A stretch of DNA of 53,428 nt from Burkholderiaceae bacterium. GTDB lineage: Bacteria; Pseudomonadota; Gammaproteobacteria; Burkholderiales; Burkholderiaceae_E. The position numbers were made by a program, and so were the translations under genes. Below are positions 1 to 7,470 of the stretch, in pieces (the stretch's first letter is position 1; each line of letters starts with the position of its first letter). The stretch is taken from contig JAGXFG010000129.1 in the NCBI GenBank assembly GCA_024637395.1, positions 1 to 53,428 on the forward strand, given 5' to 3'. Below the pieces are notes generated by a model. That model ran no database searches. It was not told the origin of the DNA and saw nothing but the letters and a program-made list of their open reading frames with translations.

Positions 1-67
1 GCAGCGCGTGCTCGGCGGTGGGTCGATCAAGATCGGCCCAAGGTGCGACAAGCTGGACGTGGAATGA
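1..67 (+). CDS. C-terminal fragment of an unidentified gene
   Basis: An open frame enters from the left edge and ends at TGA 65-67. It reads as about 21 plausible residues ending GPRCDKLDVE. It stops six bases before the stop of the convergent FTR1 gene, a spacing typical of a real gene tail. No family can be assigned from so little sequence, and a chance open frame remains possible in GC-rich DNA. Confidence 0.35.
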   Translation, partial: QRVLGGGSIKIGPRCDKLDVE

Positions 68-73
68 GCACCC

Positions 74-919
74 CTAGGTGTTGCCCCCACCCTGGTAGCT
101 GGGCGTTGCCCGGACCGGTGTCGGCCTGGCGAGCTGCGTACCGAAATAGATGACTGCCAGCACCCCGACATAGGCAATGAACTGCGCGCCCGAGGGGTTG
201 GCATCGTAGCCGACCAACGCATGAAGGACGGTGCCGAGCGCCGAATCAGTGGCCAGCAAGGCCGAGCTATCCCACAGTGGCGCGCTCCAGGCGTCGATCA
301 ATCCGGCCTGGCCCAGGGTCTTGGCCAGCTGGCTGGCGATCGCACCGGCGAACAGGGCGACCAGCACATTGGTGGTGGCGAACAGGGTCTTCAGCGGGAT
401 CCGCGAAAGACCGGCATAGAGCAGGTATCCGACCAGCACCCCGGCAGCAAGTCCGGCCGACCCCGATCCCAACACCTCCCAGGCCGAGGTCGAGTTGCCG
501 GCCATCATGCCGCTCAGGAAGAGCACCGTTTCGGCGCCCTCGCGCAGCACGGCCAGGGCCACTACCACCAGCAGCGCCCAGGGAGGTCGCTGGCCACCCT
601 GAACCGAACCGCCGATGCGACGGGCGTCCTCGACCATTTCACGCGAATGGGTCGTGACCCAGACGCAGTGCCAGATCAGCATCAGCAGCGCTAGTGACTG
701 GACGCCGATGTTCACCAGGTCCTGGCCGATACCCCCGGCCCAGGAGCTGATCTGCCGGGCCAGCACCGCCAGCAGGACCGCGCCGAGTGCACCTGCCACT
801 ACCCCAGCGCTGAGCCAGCGGCTGCGTCCCGCCAGTTGCCTGGTAGCGGCAGCCACGATACCGATGAAGAGAGCCGCCTCGAGCGACTCGCGAAACACAA
901 TCAGACCGGCAGCGAACAT
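74..919 (-). CDS. FTR1-family high-affinity iron permease
   Basis: This is a 281-residue polytopic inner-membrane protein of the FTR1/EfeU family, which moves ferric iron across the cytoplasmic membrane. Two copies of the family's RExxE-type iron motif are visible: RESLE near residue 11 in the first membrane helix, and REGAE near residue 127. About seven hydrophobic segments separate them, which matches the family's length and topology. It lies 15 bases downstream of a cupredoxin-domain gene on the same strand, so the two probably form one transcript. In such pairs the periplasmic cupredoxin handles iron or electrons for the permease. No EfeB peroxidase or EfeO-type imelysin is adjacent, so this is a minimal FTR1 system. 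Substrate assignment rests on family knowledge. Confidence 0.9.
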   Translation of the reverse strand: MFAAGLIVFRESLEAALFIGIVAAATRQLAGRSRWLSAGVVAGALGAVLLAVLARQISSWAGGIGQDLVNIGVQSLALLMLIWHCVWVTTHSREMVEDARRIGGSVQGGQRPPWALLVVVALAVLREGAETVLFLSGMMAGNSTSAWEVLGSGSAGLAAGVLVGYLLYAGLSRIPLKTLFATTNVLVALFAGAIASQLAKTLGQAGLIDAWSAPLWDSSALLATDSALGTVLHALVGYDANPSGAQFIAYVGVLAVIYFGTQLARPTPVRATPSYQGGGNT

Positions 920-934
920 CTCTTCCTCCCCGCC

Positions 935-1270
935 CTACTCGACAACCACCGCGCCGACGGCGGTCTTCTCGTTGAACTCGCCGACGAAACCATAGCGGCC
1001 GGGCTTCAGCGGACCGATGAAGATGACTGCCTTGGCGCCGCCGGGGATCACCTTCTCGCGGTTGAGACTGTGGCTCTCGAACTCCTCGGGGGTGCTGTCC
1101 TGGTTGTGGACCACCAGCTTGATGCGCTGGTTTGCCGGCACCTTTAGTTCAGCCGGCTCAAAGCGGTGGTTCTTGATGCTCAAGGCGACTTCGGCGTCGG
1201 CAGCGAGAACGGCGTTGGACGAAAACAGCGCCGCGAACAGGATTGCGGTGACGAAACGGTGGGACGACAT
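935..1270 (-). CDS. Periplasmic cupredoxin-domain protein paired with FTR1
   Basis: This is a 111-residue secreted protein. A signal peptide covers residues 1 to about 23 (hydrophobic core, then AVLA before ADAEV). The rest is a single cupredoxin fold of the EfeO/P19-associated type: it starts with a beta strand carrying KNHRFEPAEL and ends with GRYGFVGEFNEKTAVGAVVV. The usual blue-copper Cys is absent; Glu, His and Met-poor surfaces replace it, as in FTR1-linked cupredoxins. The ATG at 1270 is preferred over an extension to 1570 because it puts the signal peptide at the N-terminus and leaves the upstream dyad outside the gene. It is the first gene of the probable cupredoxin-FTR1 operon. Confidence 0.85.
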   Translation of the reverse strand: MSSHRFVTAILFAALFSSNAVLAADAEVALSIKNHRFEPAELKVPANQRIKLVVHNQDSTPEEFESHSLNREKVIPGGAKAVIFIGPLKPGRYGFVGEFNEKTAVGAVVVE

Positions 1271-1297
1271 TGGCGATGGGCTCCGCGGTTGCTTAGT

Positions 1298-1322
1298 GTG
1301 GTTCACTCGTAATACGAACCAC
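1298..1322. promoter_or_regulatory. Dyad operator candidate upstream of the cupredoxin-FTR1 operon
   Basis: A perfect 7-bp inverted repeat (GTGGTTC ... GAACCAC) is separated by 11 bases and ends 28 bases before the cupredoxin ATG. Position and symmetry suggest a dimeric regulator. It does not match the AT-rich Fur box, so the regulator is unknown. A TTGCAA hexamer lies just outside it on the upstream side. Confidence 0.4.
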
Positions 1323-1451
1323 TCGCATTTGCAAGCACTTCCCATCCAAGTCGGCAAACCGGCGCCGCGCCCAAGGACAACGGCGCAGCCGCCAGGCTGG
1401 CATGTCACGGGCCGGCACCGATATACTTGCCTGCAGCGGCCCTGCGGTACG

Positions 1452-2356
1452 CTAGAATGACCGCGCATCGGCCAGCATGACTTTACGCTCAGGCGGCATC
1501 CACCGGTCGCCAAGGCGCGCCAGGCGCGCGCCGCTACCCTCGGCCAGCGTCGCGACGATCTCGGCGCCAAACCCGGCGACCTGAACGGCCTCGTGAACCA
1601 CCAGCACGCGGCCAGTCTTTGCCGCCGACTCGAAGACTGCCTCCCGGTCCCAGGGCCACAGCGTGCGCAGGTCGATCACCTCGGCATCGATGCCCCGGGC
1701 AGCCAGCAATTCGGCTGCAGCCAGCGACCAGTGCACCGCCTTGCTCCAGGTGACGATAGTCAGGTCTTTCCCGGGACGCACCACCTGTGCCAGACCCAGT
1801 GTTGCCAGCCTCAGCTCGTCGACTTCGCCTTCGAGCCCCCAGAGTTCCTTGTGTTCGAGGTAGACCACCGGGTCACCGCAGTCGAGCGCGGCGCGCAGCA
1901 GCGAATAATTGTCCTGCGCCGTCGCGGGAGTGACCACCACCAGTCCGGGAATGTGCGTGAACCAGCTCTCCAGCGACTGCGAGTGTTGCGCCGCCGAGGC
2001 ACTCCAGATCCCGATCGGCATCCTGATCACCGCCGGCACCCGGCCCTGGCCACCGAACATGAAGCGGTTCTTGGCCGCCTGATTGACGATCTCGTCCATG
2101 GCGCAGAGCGCGAAATCCATCACCCGCATCTCGCTTACCGGTTTGAGCCCGGTAAGCGCCATGCCAACCGCGGCGCCGACGATCGTCGCCTCGGAGATTG
2201 GGGTATCGATCACGCGCTCGGCACCGAACTCCTCGCGTAGCCCCCGATACTGGCCGAAGATTCCGCCGCGACCGAGGTCCTCGCCCAGAGTGACCACCCG
2301 CGAATCGCTGCGGCCAGGCCTGCGGCGGCGGCCGCCGCGTAACTCATCAGCGCCAT
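1452..2356 (-). CDS. 2-oxoacid dehydrogenase E1 beta subunit, apparent N-terminal frameshift
   Basis: This is the transketolase-like beta subunit of a pyruvate/acetoin/branched-chain type E1, which binds thiamine diphosphate with the alpha subunit encoded just upstream. The body is intact: VVTLGEDLG, DTPISEATIVGAAVGMALTG, the RMPIG segment, and a C-terminal transketolase domain with VIDLRTLWPWD. The natural start (ATG at 2356 or 2347, overlapping the alpha stop) reads MALMSYAAAAAAGL in one frame. The conserved DSRVVTLGEDLG follows in another frame. The switch falls at about 2295-2305 in a GC-only run. Either the first 20 or so residues are lost, an internal GTG start is used, or the DNA contains an indel error. 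No E2 or E3 gene is nearby. Confidence 0.75.
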
Positions 2357-3366
2357 TGCCCGGCTCCCGTATCCTGGACTTCCTCGCAGGCCGCTGACGC
2401 CAGCGGCCACGCTGCGGCACTGGCGCTGGCCAGCGCAGCTGCGACTTCGGCCCGGGCTTCGGCCATCACCGCCGCGATCGCGGCACTGGTGACGCCGCGG
2501 GCCGAGAGCTGGGTCCCGGCCACCAGCAACGGGTCGGATAATTTTGCAGCCGCCAGTTCGGCCGGGTCACGGTAGGCGGCGGGGTCGACCGAGACATGGC
2601 CGGTGAAGCGGTAAGTCCTGGCGTGCAACAGTCGCGGGCCTCCCCCCGAGCGCACCTCGTCAACGAGTGCTTCGGCTGCCGCGTACACCGCTGCCACGTC
2701 GTTGCCGTCGACCGTCAGCGCCGCGACACCGTGGCTGGCGGCCCGCGCCGCCGCGCCCTCACCCGCCGACATCGCGCTGGTCTGGGTGGTCGCCGACCAC
2801 TGGTTGTCCTCGCACACGAACAGGATCGGCAGCCCGAAGGTAGCCGCCCAGTTCAGGCTCTCTGCAAAAGGGCCGCGGTTGATCGCGCCGTCGCCGAAGA
2901 AACTGACCGCGATCGCGGCGCTGTGCTGGATCATGATCGAGTGCGCGGCCCCGACTGCGATCGGGATTCCCGCCGCCACCACACCGTTGGCGCCGAGCAT
3001 GCCGACCGAGAAATCGGCGATATGCATCGAGCCACCGCGCCCGCCGCAATACCCGCTGGCCTTGCCGAAGAGTTCGTGCATCATCCGCTCGAGGTTCGCG
3101 CCCTTGGCAATGGTGTGGCCGTGGCCCCGATGGGTCGAGGTCAGGTAGTCGGTAGGACGCAGGTGCGCGCACACGCCGGCGGGCACCGCCTCCTGGCCGG
3201 TCGAGAGGTGCAGCGGTCCGCGCACCTGGACCTGGGAGGAAGACTGCTGGCCGAACGCCGCGACGCCGCCCTGGCTGGCGATCTCGGCGGCGTCCTCGAA
3301 CGCGCGAATTCGGCACATCGTCCGGTACAGCGTCAGCAGCACCGGATTCGGAACAGTCTTTTCCAT
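2347..3366 (-). CDS. 2-oxoacid dehydrogenase E1 alpha subunit (pyruvate/acetoin type)
   Basis: This 339-residue, thiamine diphosphate-dependent E1 alpha subunit decarboxylates a 2-oxoacid and passes the acyl group to a lipoylated E2. Visible family features are HLSTGQEAV, the THRGHGH segment, and the cofactor motif beginning FFGDGAINRG and ending in EDNQW (GDG...N type). The stop codon TGA overlaps the ATG of the beta gene, indicating translational coupling. The length is close to AcoA and PdhA of the short bacterial type. It has an extra Gln/Ser-rich insertion at about residues 32-50. A complete second dehydrogenase operon lies at 20906-25969, so this pair is a paralog that must borrow E2/E3 from elsewhere. 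Substrate cannot be fixed from sequence. Confidence 0.85.
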   Translation of the reverse strand: MEKTVPNPVLLTLYRTMCRIRAFEDAAEIASQGGVAAFGQQSSSQVQVRGPLHLSTGQEAVPAGVCAHLRPTDYLTSTHRGHGHTIAKGANLERMMHELFGKASGYCGGRGGSMHIADFSVGMLGANGVVAAGIPIAVGAAHSIMIQHSAAIAVSFFGDGAINRGPFAESLNWAATFGLPILFVCEDNQWSATTQTSAMSAGEGAAARAASHGVAALTVDGNDVAAVYAAAEALVDEVRSGGGPRLLHARTYRFTGHVSVDPAAYRDPAELAAAKLSDPLLVAGTQLSARGVTSAAIAAVMAEARAEVAAALASASAAAWPLASAACEEVQDTGAGQWR

Positions 3367-3809
3367 CGGGATATCCGCTCGTTGCTCAGGGCAGAATTCG
3401 ATGGTAGCAGAGAGTCATTGCCGGCAATGGTGGCGGTGGCCAGGACCGCGTCCGGCCAATGCGGTTCCTGCCGATTGCCGATTGCCTTCCGCCACCAATT
3501 GACGGCGAGCGCGCCAATTACGGCGTCACCCAATTATCAATGTCGTTCCGGCGGCATTTGGATCGCCGGCCATTTACCCGGAGACGGACAACCCATTGCC
3601 GGTTTCTTCCCGGCGCCACTTTGCTCGCGCGACAGTTCTGGCCTTTCGCTCCGCGCTCGCGACCAGTCGTCGGGATGCCCGCCGGAGAGTCCTAATTGCA
3701 CGGTAAAGTTCACCACCGGCTGGACAAGCCAGTCGGCGTGGCCAATTGAATACGAGCCATGGATCATCAACTCACATATTTGCGGTATCTGCTGATAGAA
3801 TCAGGCCGC
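3367..3809. other. 443-bp non-coding stretch with repeated CCAATT motifs
   Basis: No convincing gene is seen here; short open frames on both strands lack domains and start signals. The stretch is less GC-rich than its surroundings. It contains CCAATT at 3495, 3514, 3530 and 3742 (with CTAATT at 3692), all on the same strand. It also contains the perfect 14-bp palindrome CATTGCCGGCAATG at 3416-3429. It lies between the divergent E1 alpha gene and the EAL-domain gene and must hold both promoters. Confidence 0.55.
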
Positions 3810-3929
3810 ATGAGCGAATCAGCTAATAGCCGTTGGCAAAATGGATTTATTGCCGATGGCCACGGTGTCGCTGACGCTCCTGCGCCACGTGATTCGTCCG
3901 GCCGCGGATCGCGCGGGCGACGCCGGTGA
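3810..3929 (+). CDS. 39-residue leader-like ORF coupled to the EAL-domain gene
   Basis: The ATG at 3810 opens a frame coding MSESANSRWQNGF and ending in a Ser/Gly/Arg-rich tail. Its TGA at 3927-3929 overlaps the GTG start of the following GGDEF/EAL gene (GTGA). Two readings are possible. It may be a short upstream ORF that controls the next gene by coupled re-initiation. Or it may be the true N-terminus of the same protein, separated by a one-base frameshift, because the downstream gene seems to begin inside its first domain helix. No homolog is recognised. Confidence 0.4.
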   Translation: MSESANSRWQNGFIADGHGVADAPAPRDSSGRGSRGRRR

Positions 3930-5281
3930 CTCCGCTCGCCCAACGCATCCTGACCCCGCTCTTCAGGGAGCAGCTCGACCTGATGCTGCGCCTGGCCCGG
4001 CGCAACGGCACCCTGACGGCGGTGGTGATGGCTGACACCGACGATTTCCGCCGCATCAAGAACTCGCTCGGTCATCGCCAGAGCGATGCCTTCATCAAGA
4101 CCGTCGCCTTGCGCCTGGCCGCCGCGCTGCGCGACTCCGACGTGCTGATCGTCCACGCCACGGCCGACTCGAAGTCCTCGGTGGCGCGAGTCACCGGCAG
4201 CGAGTTCGCGATCGTGCTCGGCGGGCTCAACGAACCACATGGCGCGCTGCGGGTCGCGCAGCGCCTGCGCGAGGCCGCCGGCGCCCCGGTCACGATTGGC
4301 GGCAGCGAGATCTTCCCGAGCATGAGCCTCGGGGTTGCCCTGTTTCCGGGCGATGGCGAAACCTCCGAGCTTCTGAGCGAACACGCCGAGCTCGCGCTGG
4401 GCCAGGCCAAGGATGGCGGCAAGAACCAGGTGCGCTTCTATGACAGCTCGATGGAGCGCCGCGCGAGCGATCGACTCTCGCTCGAGAGCAGCCTGCGCCA
4501 CGCAATCGAAGAGCGCGAGTTATTCCCCGTCTACCAGCCGCGCATCGATGCGCGCACCGGCCTGGTGTGCGGCATCGAAGCCCTGGTGCGCTGGCGCCAC
4601 CCGGAGCGCGGCGTGCTCGCCCCTGCCGAGTTTCTCGAGGTGGCCGAGCGCAGCCGGCTGATCGTGCCGCTGGGAGAGTACATGCTCGAAGCCGCGTGCC
4701 GCCAGAACCTGGCCTGGCAGCAGGCGGGGCTGCCGGGCGTGCCGATGAGCGTGAACATCTCGGCCACGCAGGTGGCGCAACCAGATTTCGTGCACACCAT
4801 CGCACGCGTACTCGAGCAAACCGGACTGCGCCCCGAGTGGCTGGAGCTCGAGATCACCGAATCGGTGATGATGCAAGACGCCGCGGTCGCGTCCCGGGTC
4901 TTCCTGGACCTCAAGAAGATGGGCGTGCGCATCTCGATCGATGACTTCGGCACCGGCTTCGCCTCGCTGTCGTACCTGCGCGACTTCGATTTCGATGTGC
5001 TCAAGATCGACCGCTCCTTCGTGAGCGGTCTGCCGCGCGAAACCCGCACCGCGGCGCTGACCTGCGCCATCATCGAACTCTCCCGGCGGCTCGGCCTGGA
5101 CGTGGTGGCCGAAGGCGTCGAGAACGCCGCCCAGGCAACCTTCCTGGACAACAACGGCTGCCACCTGATGCAGGGCTTCGGCTACTGCAAACCCATCGTC
5201 GCCGATGAGCTCAGCCTGTTCTGGGCAGAGTGCATGACACCACACAGCCAACAACGCCTCGCGGCTGCGCTGCCAGCGTAG
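3926..5281 (+). CDS. Degenerate GGDEF plus intact EAL domain protein (c-di-GMP phosphodiesterase)
   Basis: This 451-residue cytoplasmic signalling protein probably hydrolyses cyclic di-GMP. The GGDEF domain (residues 1-175) reads TGSEF at residues 90-94 where GGDEF is expected, so cyclase activity is unlikely; it may bind GTP as a regulatory domain. The EAL domain (about 185-440) keeps its catalytic features: EALVRWRHP at 218, NISATQ, ELEITESVMM, IDDFGTGFASL, LKIDRSFV, VVAEGVE and QGFGYCKP. The first GGDEF helix starts almost at residue 1 from a GTG codon, with in-frame stops upstream at 3872 and 3887. No PAS, membrane or receiver domain is therefore attached. The start overlaps the stop of a 39-codon ORF. 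Confidence 0.88.
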   Translation: MTPLAQRILTPLFREQLDLMLRLARRNGTLTAVVMADTDDFRRIKNSLGHRQSDAFIKTVALRLAAALRDSDVLIVHATADSKSSVARVTGSEFAIVLGGLNEPHGALRVAQRLREAAGAPVTIGGSEIFPSMSLGVALFPGDGETSELLSEHAELALGQAKDGGKNQVRFYDSSMERRASDRLSLESSLRHAIEERELFPVYQPRIDARTGLVCGIEALVRWRHPERGVLAPAEFLEVAERSRLIVPLGEYMLEAACRQNLAWQQAGLPGVPMSVNISATQVAQPDFVHTIARVLEQTGLRPEWLELEITESVMMQDAAVASRVFLDLKKMGVRISIDDFGTGFASLSYLRDFDFDVLKIDRSFVSGLPRETRTAALTCAIIELSRRLGLDVVAEGVENAAQATFLDNNGCHLMQGFGYCKPIVADELSLFWAECMTPHSQQRLAAALPA

Positions 5282-5291
5282 CCGCGCACGC

Positions 5292-5322
5292 CGCCTGAGC
5301 GGGCGGCGCAGCCGCTCAGGCG
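5292..5322. terminator. Bidirectional terminator-like hairpin between convergent genes
   Basis: An 11-bp perfect stem (CGCCTGAGCGG pairing with CCGCTCAGGCG) closes a 9-base loop. It sits between the EAL gene stop at 5281 and the convergent aminotransferase gene, and overlaps the last codons of the latter. There is no U-tract on either side, so it may act as a transcript-end stabiliser rather than a strict intrinsic terminator. Confidence 0.55.
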
Positions 5323-6626
5323 CTGATGGCGGCCAGTGATTCCTCGATGATGCCGAGCCCTTCCTCGAGCACTGCGTCGCTGATCGTCAGCGGCACCATC
5401 ACCCGCAACACATTGCCGTAGCTGCCGCAGGTGAGCAGCAGCAGCCCGCGTTTGGCGGCTTCGCCCTTGAGCTTGCCGGCGATCTCCGCCGAGGGCTGAT
5501 GGGGGTCCCCATTGACGCAAAACTCGATCGCGGTCATCGCACCCAGTCCGCGCACCTCGGCGATGCTCGAGTGCTTCGCGGCCATGGCGTTGAAGCGGGC
5601 CCTCATCGTCTCGCCGAGGACGTCGGCACGCGCGCACAACTGCTCCTGCTCGATCACGTCGAGCACCGCCAGCGCCGCAGCCGCGGCCAGCGGGCTACCG
5701 CCATAGGTCGATCCCAGCCCACCCGGCGCTGCCGCATCCATCACTTCCGCCTTGCCGACCACGGCCGATATCGGGAAGCCGCCCCCGAGCCCCTTGGCGA
5801 GCGTGATGATGTCGGGTTCGATGCCGTAAAGTTCAGTTGCGAACAGCCTGCCGCAACGGCCGATTCCGGTCTGCACTTCATCGCTGATCAGCAGGATGCC
5901 GTGGGTATCGCAGAGCGCGCGCAGTTTCTTCATGAAGCCCAGCGGGGCCGGAATGTATCCGCCCTCGCCTTGCACCGGCTCGATGATGATCGCTGCGACG
6001 TCCTTGGGTTCGATGCTGTACTTGAAGAGCTGGTTGATCGCACTGATCGAATCAGCCTCGGAAACTTCGTGCAGTGCGTCGGGGAACGGGACATGGAAGA
6101 TCCCGCCCGGGAACGGCCCGAAACCGAGCTTGTAGGGATCGACCTTGCCGGTCAGCGCCATGCCCAGCATCGTGCGGCCGTGAAATGCCCCGCCGAACGC
6201 GATGACACCGGTGCGACCGGTCGCGACCCGCGCGATCTTGACGGCATTTTCGACCGCCTCCGCGCCGGTGTTGACCAGGAATGACTTCTTGGGCGTGGCG
6301 CCGGGCGCCAGCGCGTTGAGCCGCTCGCACAACTCGACGTAGGGCTCGTACGCCACTACCTGGAAGCAGGTGTGGCTGAAGCGCTCGATCTGCGCGGTGG
6401 CCGCCGCCACCACCTTGGGATGACAGTGGCCGGTGTTGACCACCGCGATGCCGGCGCAGAAATCGATCCAGCGCCGCCCTTCCACATCCCAGATTTCAGC
6501 GTTCTCGGCGCGTTGCGCAAAGACCGCGTGAGCCTGTCCCACGCCCCGCGGTAATGCCGCGACGCGACGCGCCATCAATTTCTCATTGCTCATCGCAGAT
6601 AGAACATCACGGTTGGCATTCATCAA
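5316..6626 (-). CDS. gabT: 4-aminobutyrate aminotransferase (class III, GabT-like)
   Basis: This 436-residue PLP enzyme transfers the amino group of GABA or a related omega-amino acid to 2-oxoglutarate. Class III features are complete: NTGAEAVENAVKIAR at about 119, AFHGRTMLGMALTGK at about 147, IIEPVQGEGGY, the cofactor DEVQTG at 249, and the Schiff-base Lys278 in TLAKGLGGGFP. The ATG at 6626 follows an AAGGAGAGG ribosome site. It is transcribed divergently from a PuuR-like repressor gene, and its predicted -10 is overlapped by a possible PuuR operator, which suggests repression until amine is present. Diaminobutyrate or 5-aminovalerate are alternative substrates. Confidence 0.92.
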   Translation of the reverse strand: MMNANRDVLSAMSNEKLMARRVAALPRGVGQAHAVFAQRAENAEIWDVEGRRWIDFCAGIAVVNTGHCHPKVVAAATAQIERFSHTCFQVVAYEPYVELCERLNALAPGATPKKSFLVNTGAEAVENAVKIARVATGRTGVIAFGGAFHGRTMLGMALTGKVDPYKLGFGPFPGGIFHVPFPDALHEVSEADSISAINQLFKYSIEPKDVAAIIIEPVQGEGGYIPAPLGFMKKLRALCDTHGILLISDEVQTGIGRCGRLFATELYGIEPDIITLAKGLGGGFPISAVVGKAEVMDAAAPGGLGSTYGGSPLAAAAALAVLDVIEQEQLCARADVLGETMRARFNAMAAKHSSIAEVRGLGAMTAIEFCVNGDPHQPSAEIAGKLKGEAAKRGLLLLTCGSYGNVLRVMVPLTISDAVLEEGLGIIEESLAAISA

Positions 6627-6678
6627 TCCCTCTCCTTCTGTTCGCGCAAGACAGTTGTTTGCAAATTTCTCCGGAAAC

Positions 6679-6693
6679 GTTCATTATTTTAAA
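6679..6693. promoter_or_regulatory. Possible PuuR-type operator
   Basis: The site contains GTTCATTAT followed by a T/A run. As recalled from E. coli work, the PuuR site is AAAATATAATGAACA. Its reverse complement shares nine consecutive bases with this site. It lies in the 173-bp divergent region between the aminotransferase gene and a PuuR-like regulator gene and overlaps the predicted -10 of the former. Confidence 0.5.
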
Positions 6694-6715
6694 CGCATAT
6701 TGCAGATAAAACCAA
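6686..6715 (-). promoter_or_regulatory. Predicted sigma-70 promoter of the aminotransferase gene
   Basis: On the minus strand, TTGGTT (-35, 6715-6710) and TAAAAT (-10, 6691-6686) are 18 bases apart. They lie about 60 bases upstream of the aminotransferase ATG in an AT-rich pocket. The -10 lies inside the possible PuuR operator. Confidence 0.5.
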
Positions 6716-6799
6716 GAGCGTCAGAGTCAGCGGATTCAGCGCCGGCGCCGCATTTTAAGTCCTGATTATGTTTAACAGGACGCCAAACGAGCAATCAGA

Positions 6800-7402
6800 A
6801 TGGAAAACCACGACGCCAGTATGTCTAATATATTGCCCACCATCCATGAGAGCGAGCCGGCTGCAGTTGGTCCGCGCCTGCGCGAAATCCGCAACGAACT
6901 GGGACTGTCCCAACGCGAACTGGCACGGCGCTCGGGCGTCACCAACGGGATGATTTCGCTGATCGAGCAGGACAAGGCCAGCCCATCGGTGGCGCTGCTC
7001 AAGAAGGTGTTGGTCGGAATTCCGATGTCACTGGCGGAATTCTTCTCGCCGCCGCAAACCACTGAACCCCAGGCCTTCTTCTCGGCCGCGGAACTGACCT
7101 CTCTCGACAGCGGCGAGATCCGTTTCCGGCAGGTCGGAGCGCAGGTGCCCGGCAGGACCCTGCAAGTCATGACTGAAACCTACCCGCCCGGCGCCGACAC
7201 CGGCGAGGCCATGCTCCAGCATGAAGCCCAGGAGGGCGGGATAATCATCCGGGGCCAGGTCGAAATTACCGCGGGGCATCAAACCAGGGTGCTGGGTCCG
7301 GGTGACGCGTACTACTTTGACAGCCGTACGCCACACCGCTTTCGCAACATCGGCTCCGAGGAGTGCGAGTTGTTCAGCGCCTGCACACCGCCCACTTTCT
7401 AG
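6800..7402 (+). CDS. puuR: XRE-cupin transcriptional repressor, PuuR-like
   Basis: This 200-residue DNA-binding regulator has an N-terminal XRE helix-turn-helix (about residues 25-80, with LREIRNELGLSQRELARRSG and NGMISLIEQDKASPSV). A C-terminal small-molecule-binding cupin domain follows (about 125-198, with GDAYYFDSRTPHRFRN). This architecture and length match PuuR, which in E. coli represses putrescine catabolism and is relieved by putrescine. It is divergent from the gabT-like gene and directly upstream of the amidase/ligase/hydrolase/decarboxylase run, so it is the likely regulator of the island. The ATG at 6800 has no strong ribosome site. A second in-frame ATG lies seven codons downstream and could be the real start. 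Confidence 0.85.
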   Translation: MENHDASMSNILPTIHESEPAAVGPRLREIRNELGLSQRELARRSGVTNGMISLIEQDKASPSVALLKKVLVGIPMSLAEFFSPPQTTEPQAFFSAAELTSLDSGEIRFRQVGAQVPGRTLQVMTETYPPGADTGEAMLQHEAQEGGIIIRGQVEITAGHQTRVLGPGDAYYFDSRTPHRFRNIGSEECELFSACTPPTF

Positions 7403-7470
7403 CCCGCTGACGGCAACACCGATCAACGCCACCCAATGCCAATCCCGATACTCCGGAGAAATCCCGCCAA

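Noticed and set aside
1298-1322. The dyad as a Fur box
   Set aside because: It lacks the AT-rich GATAATGATAATC-like pattern; kept only as an unassigned operator.
1271-1570. 100-codon extension of the cupredoxin gene
   Set aside because: It would bury the signal peptide inside the protein and overlap the E1 beta gene.
3537-3770. A 77-residue open frame on the minus strand
   Set aside because: No domain, no ribosome site, atypical composition, and it lies in a region with motif repeats; treated as non-coding.
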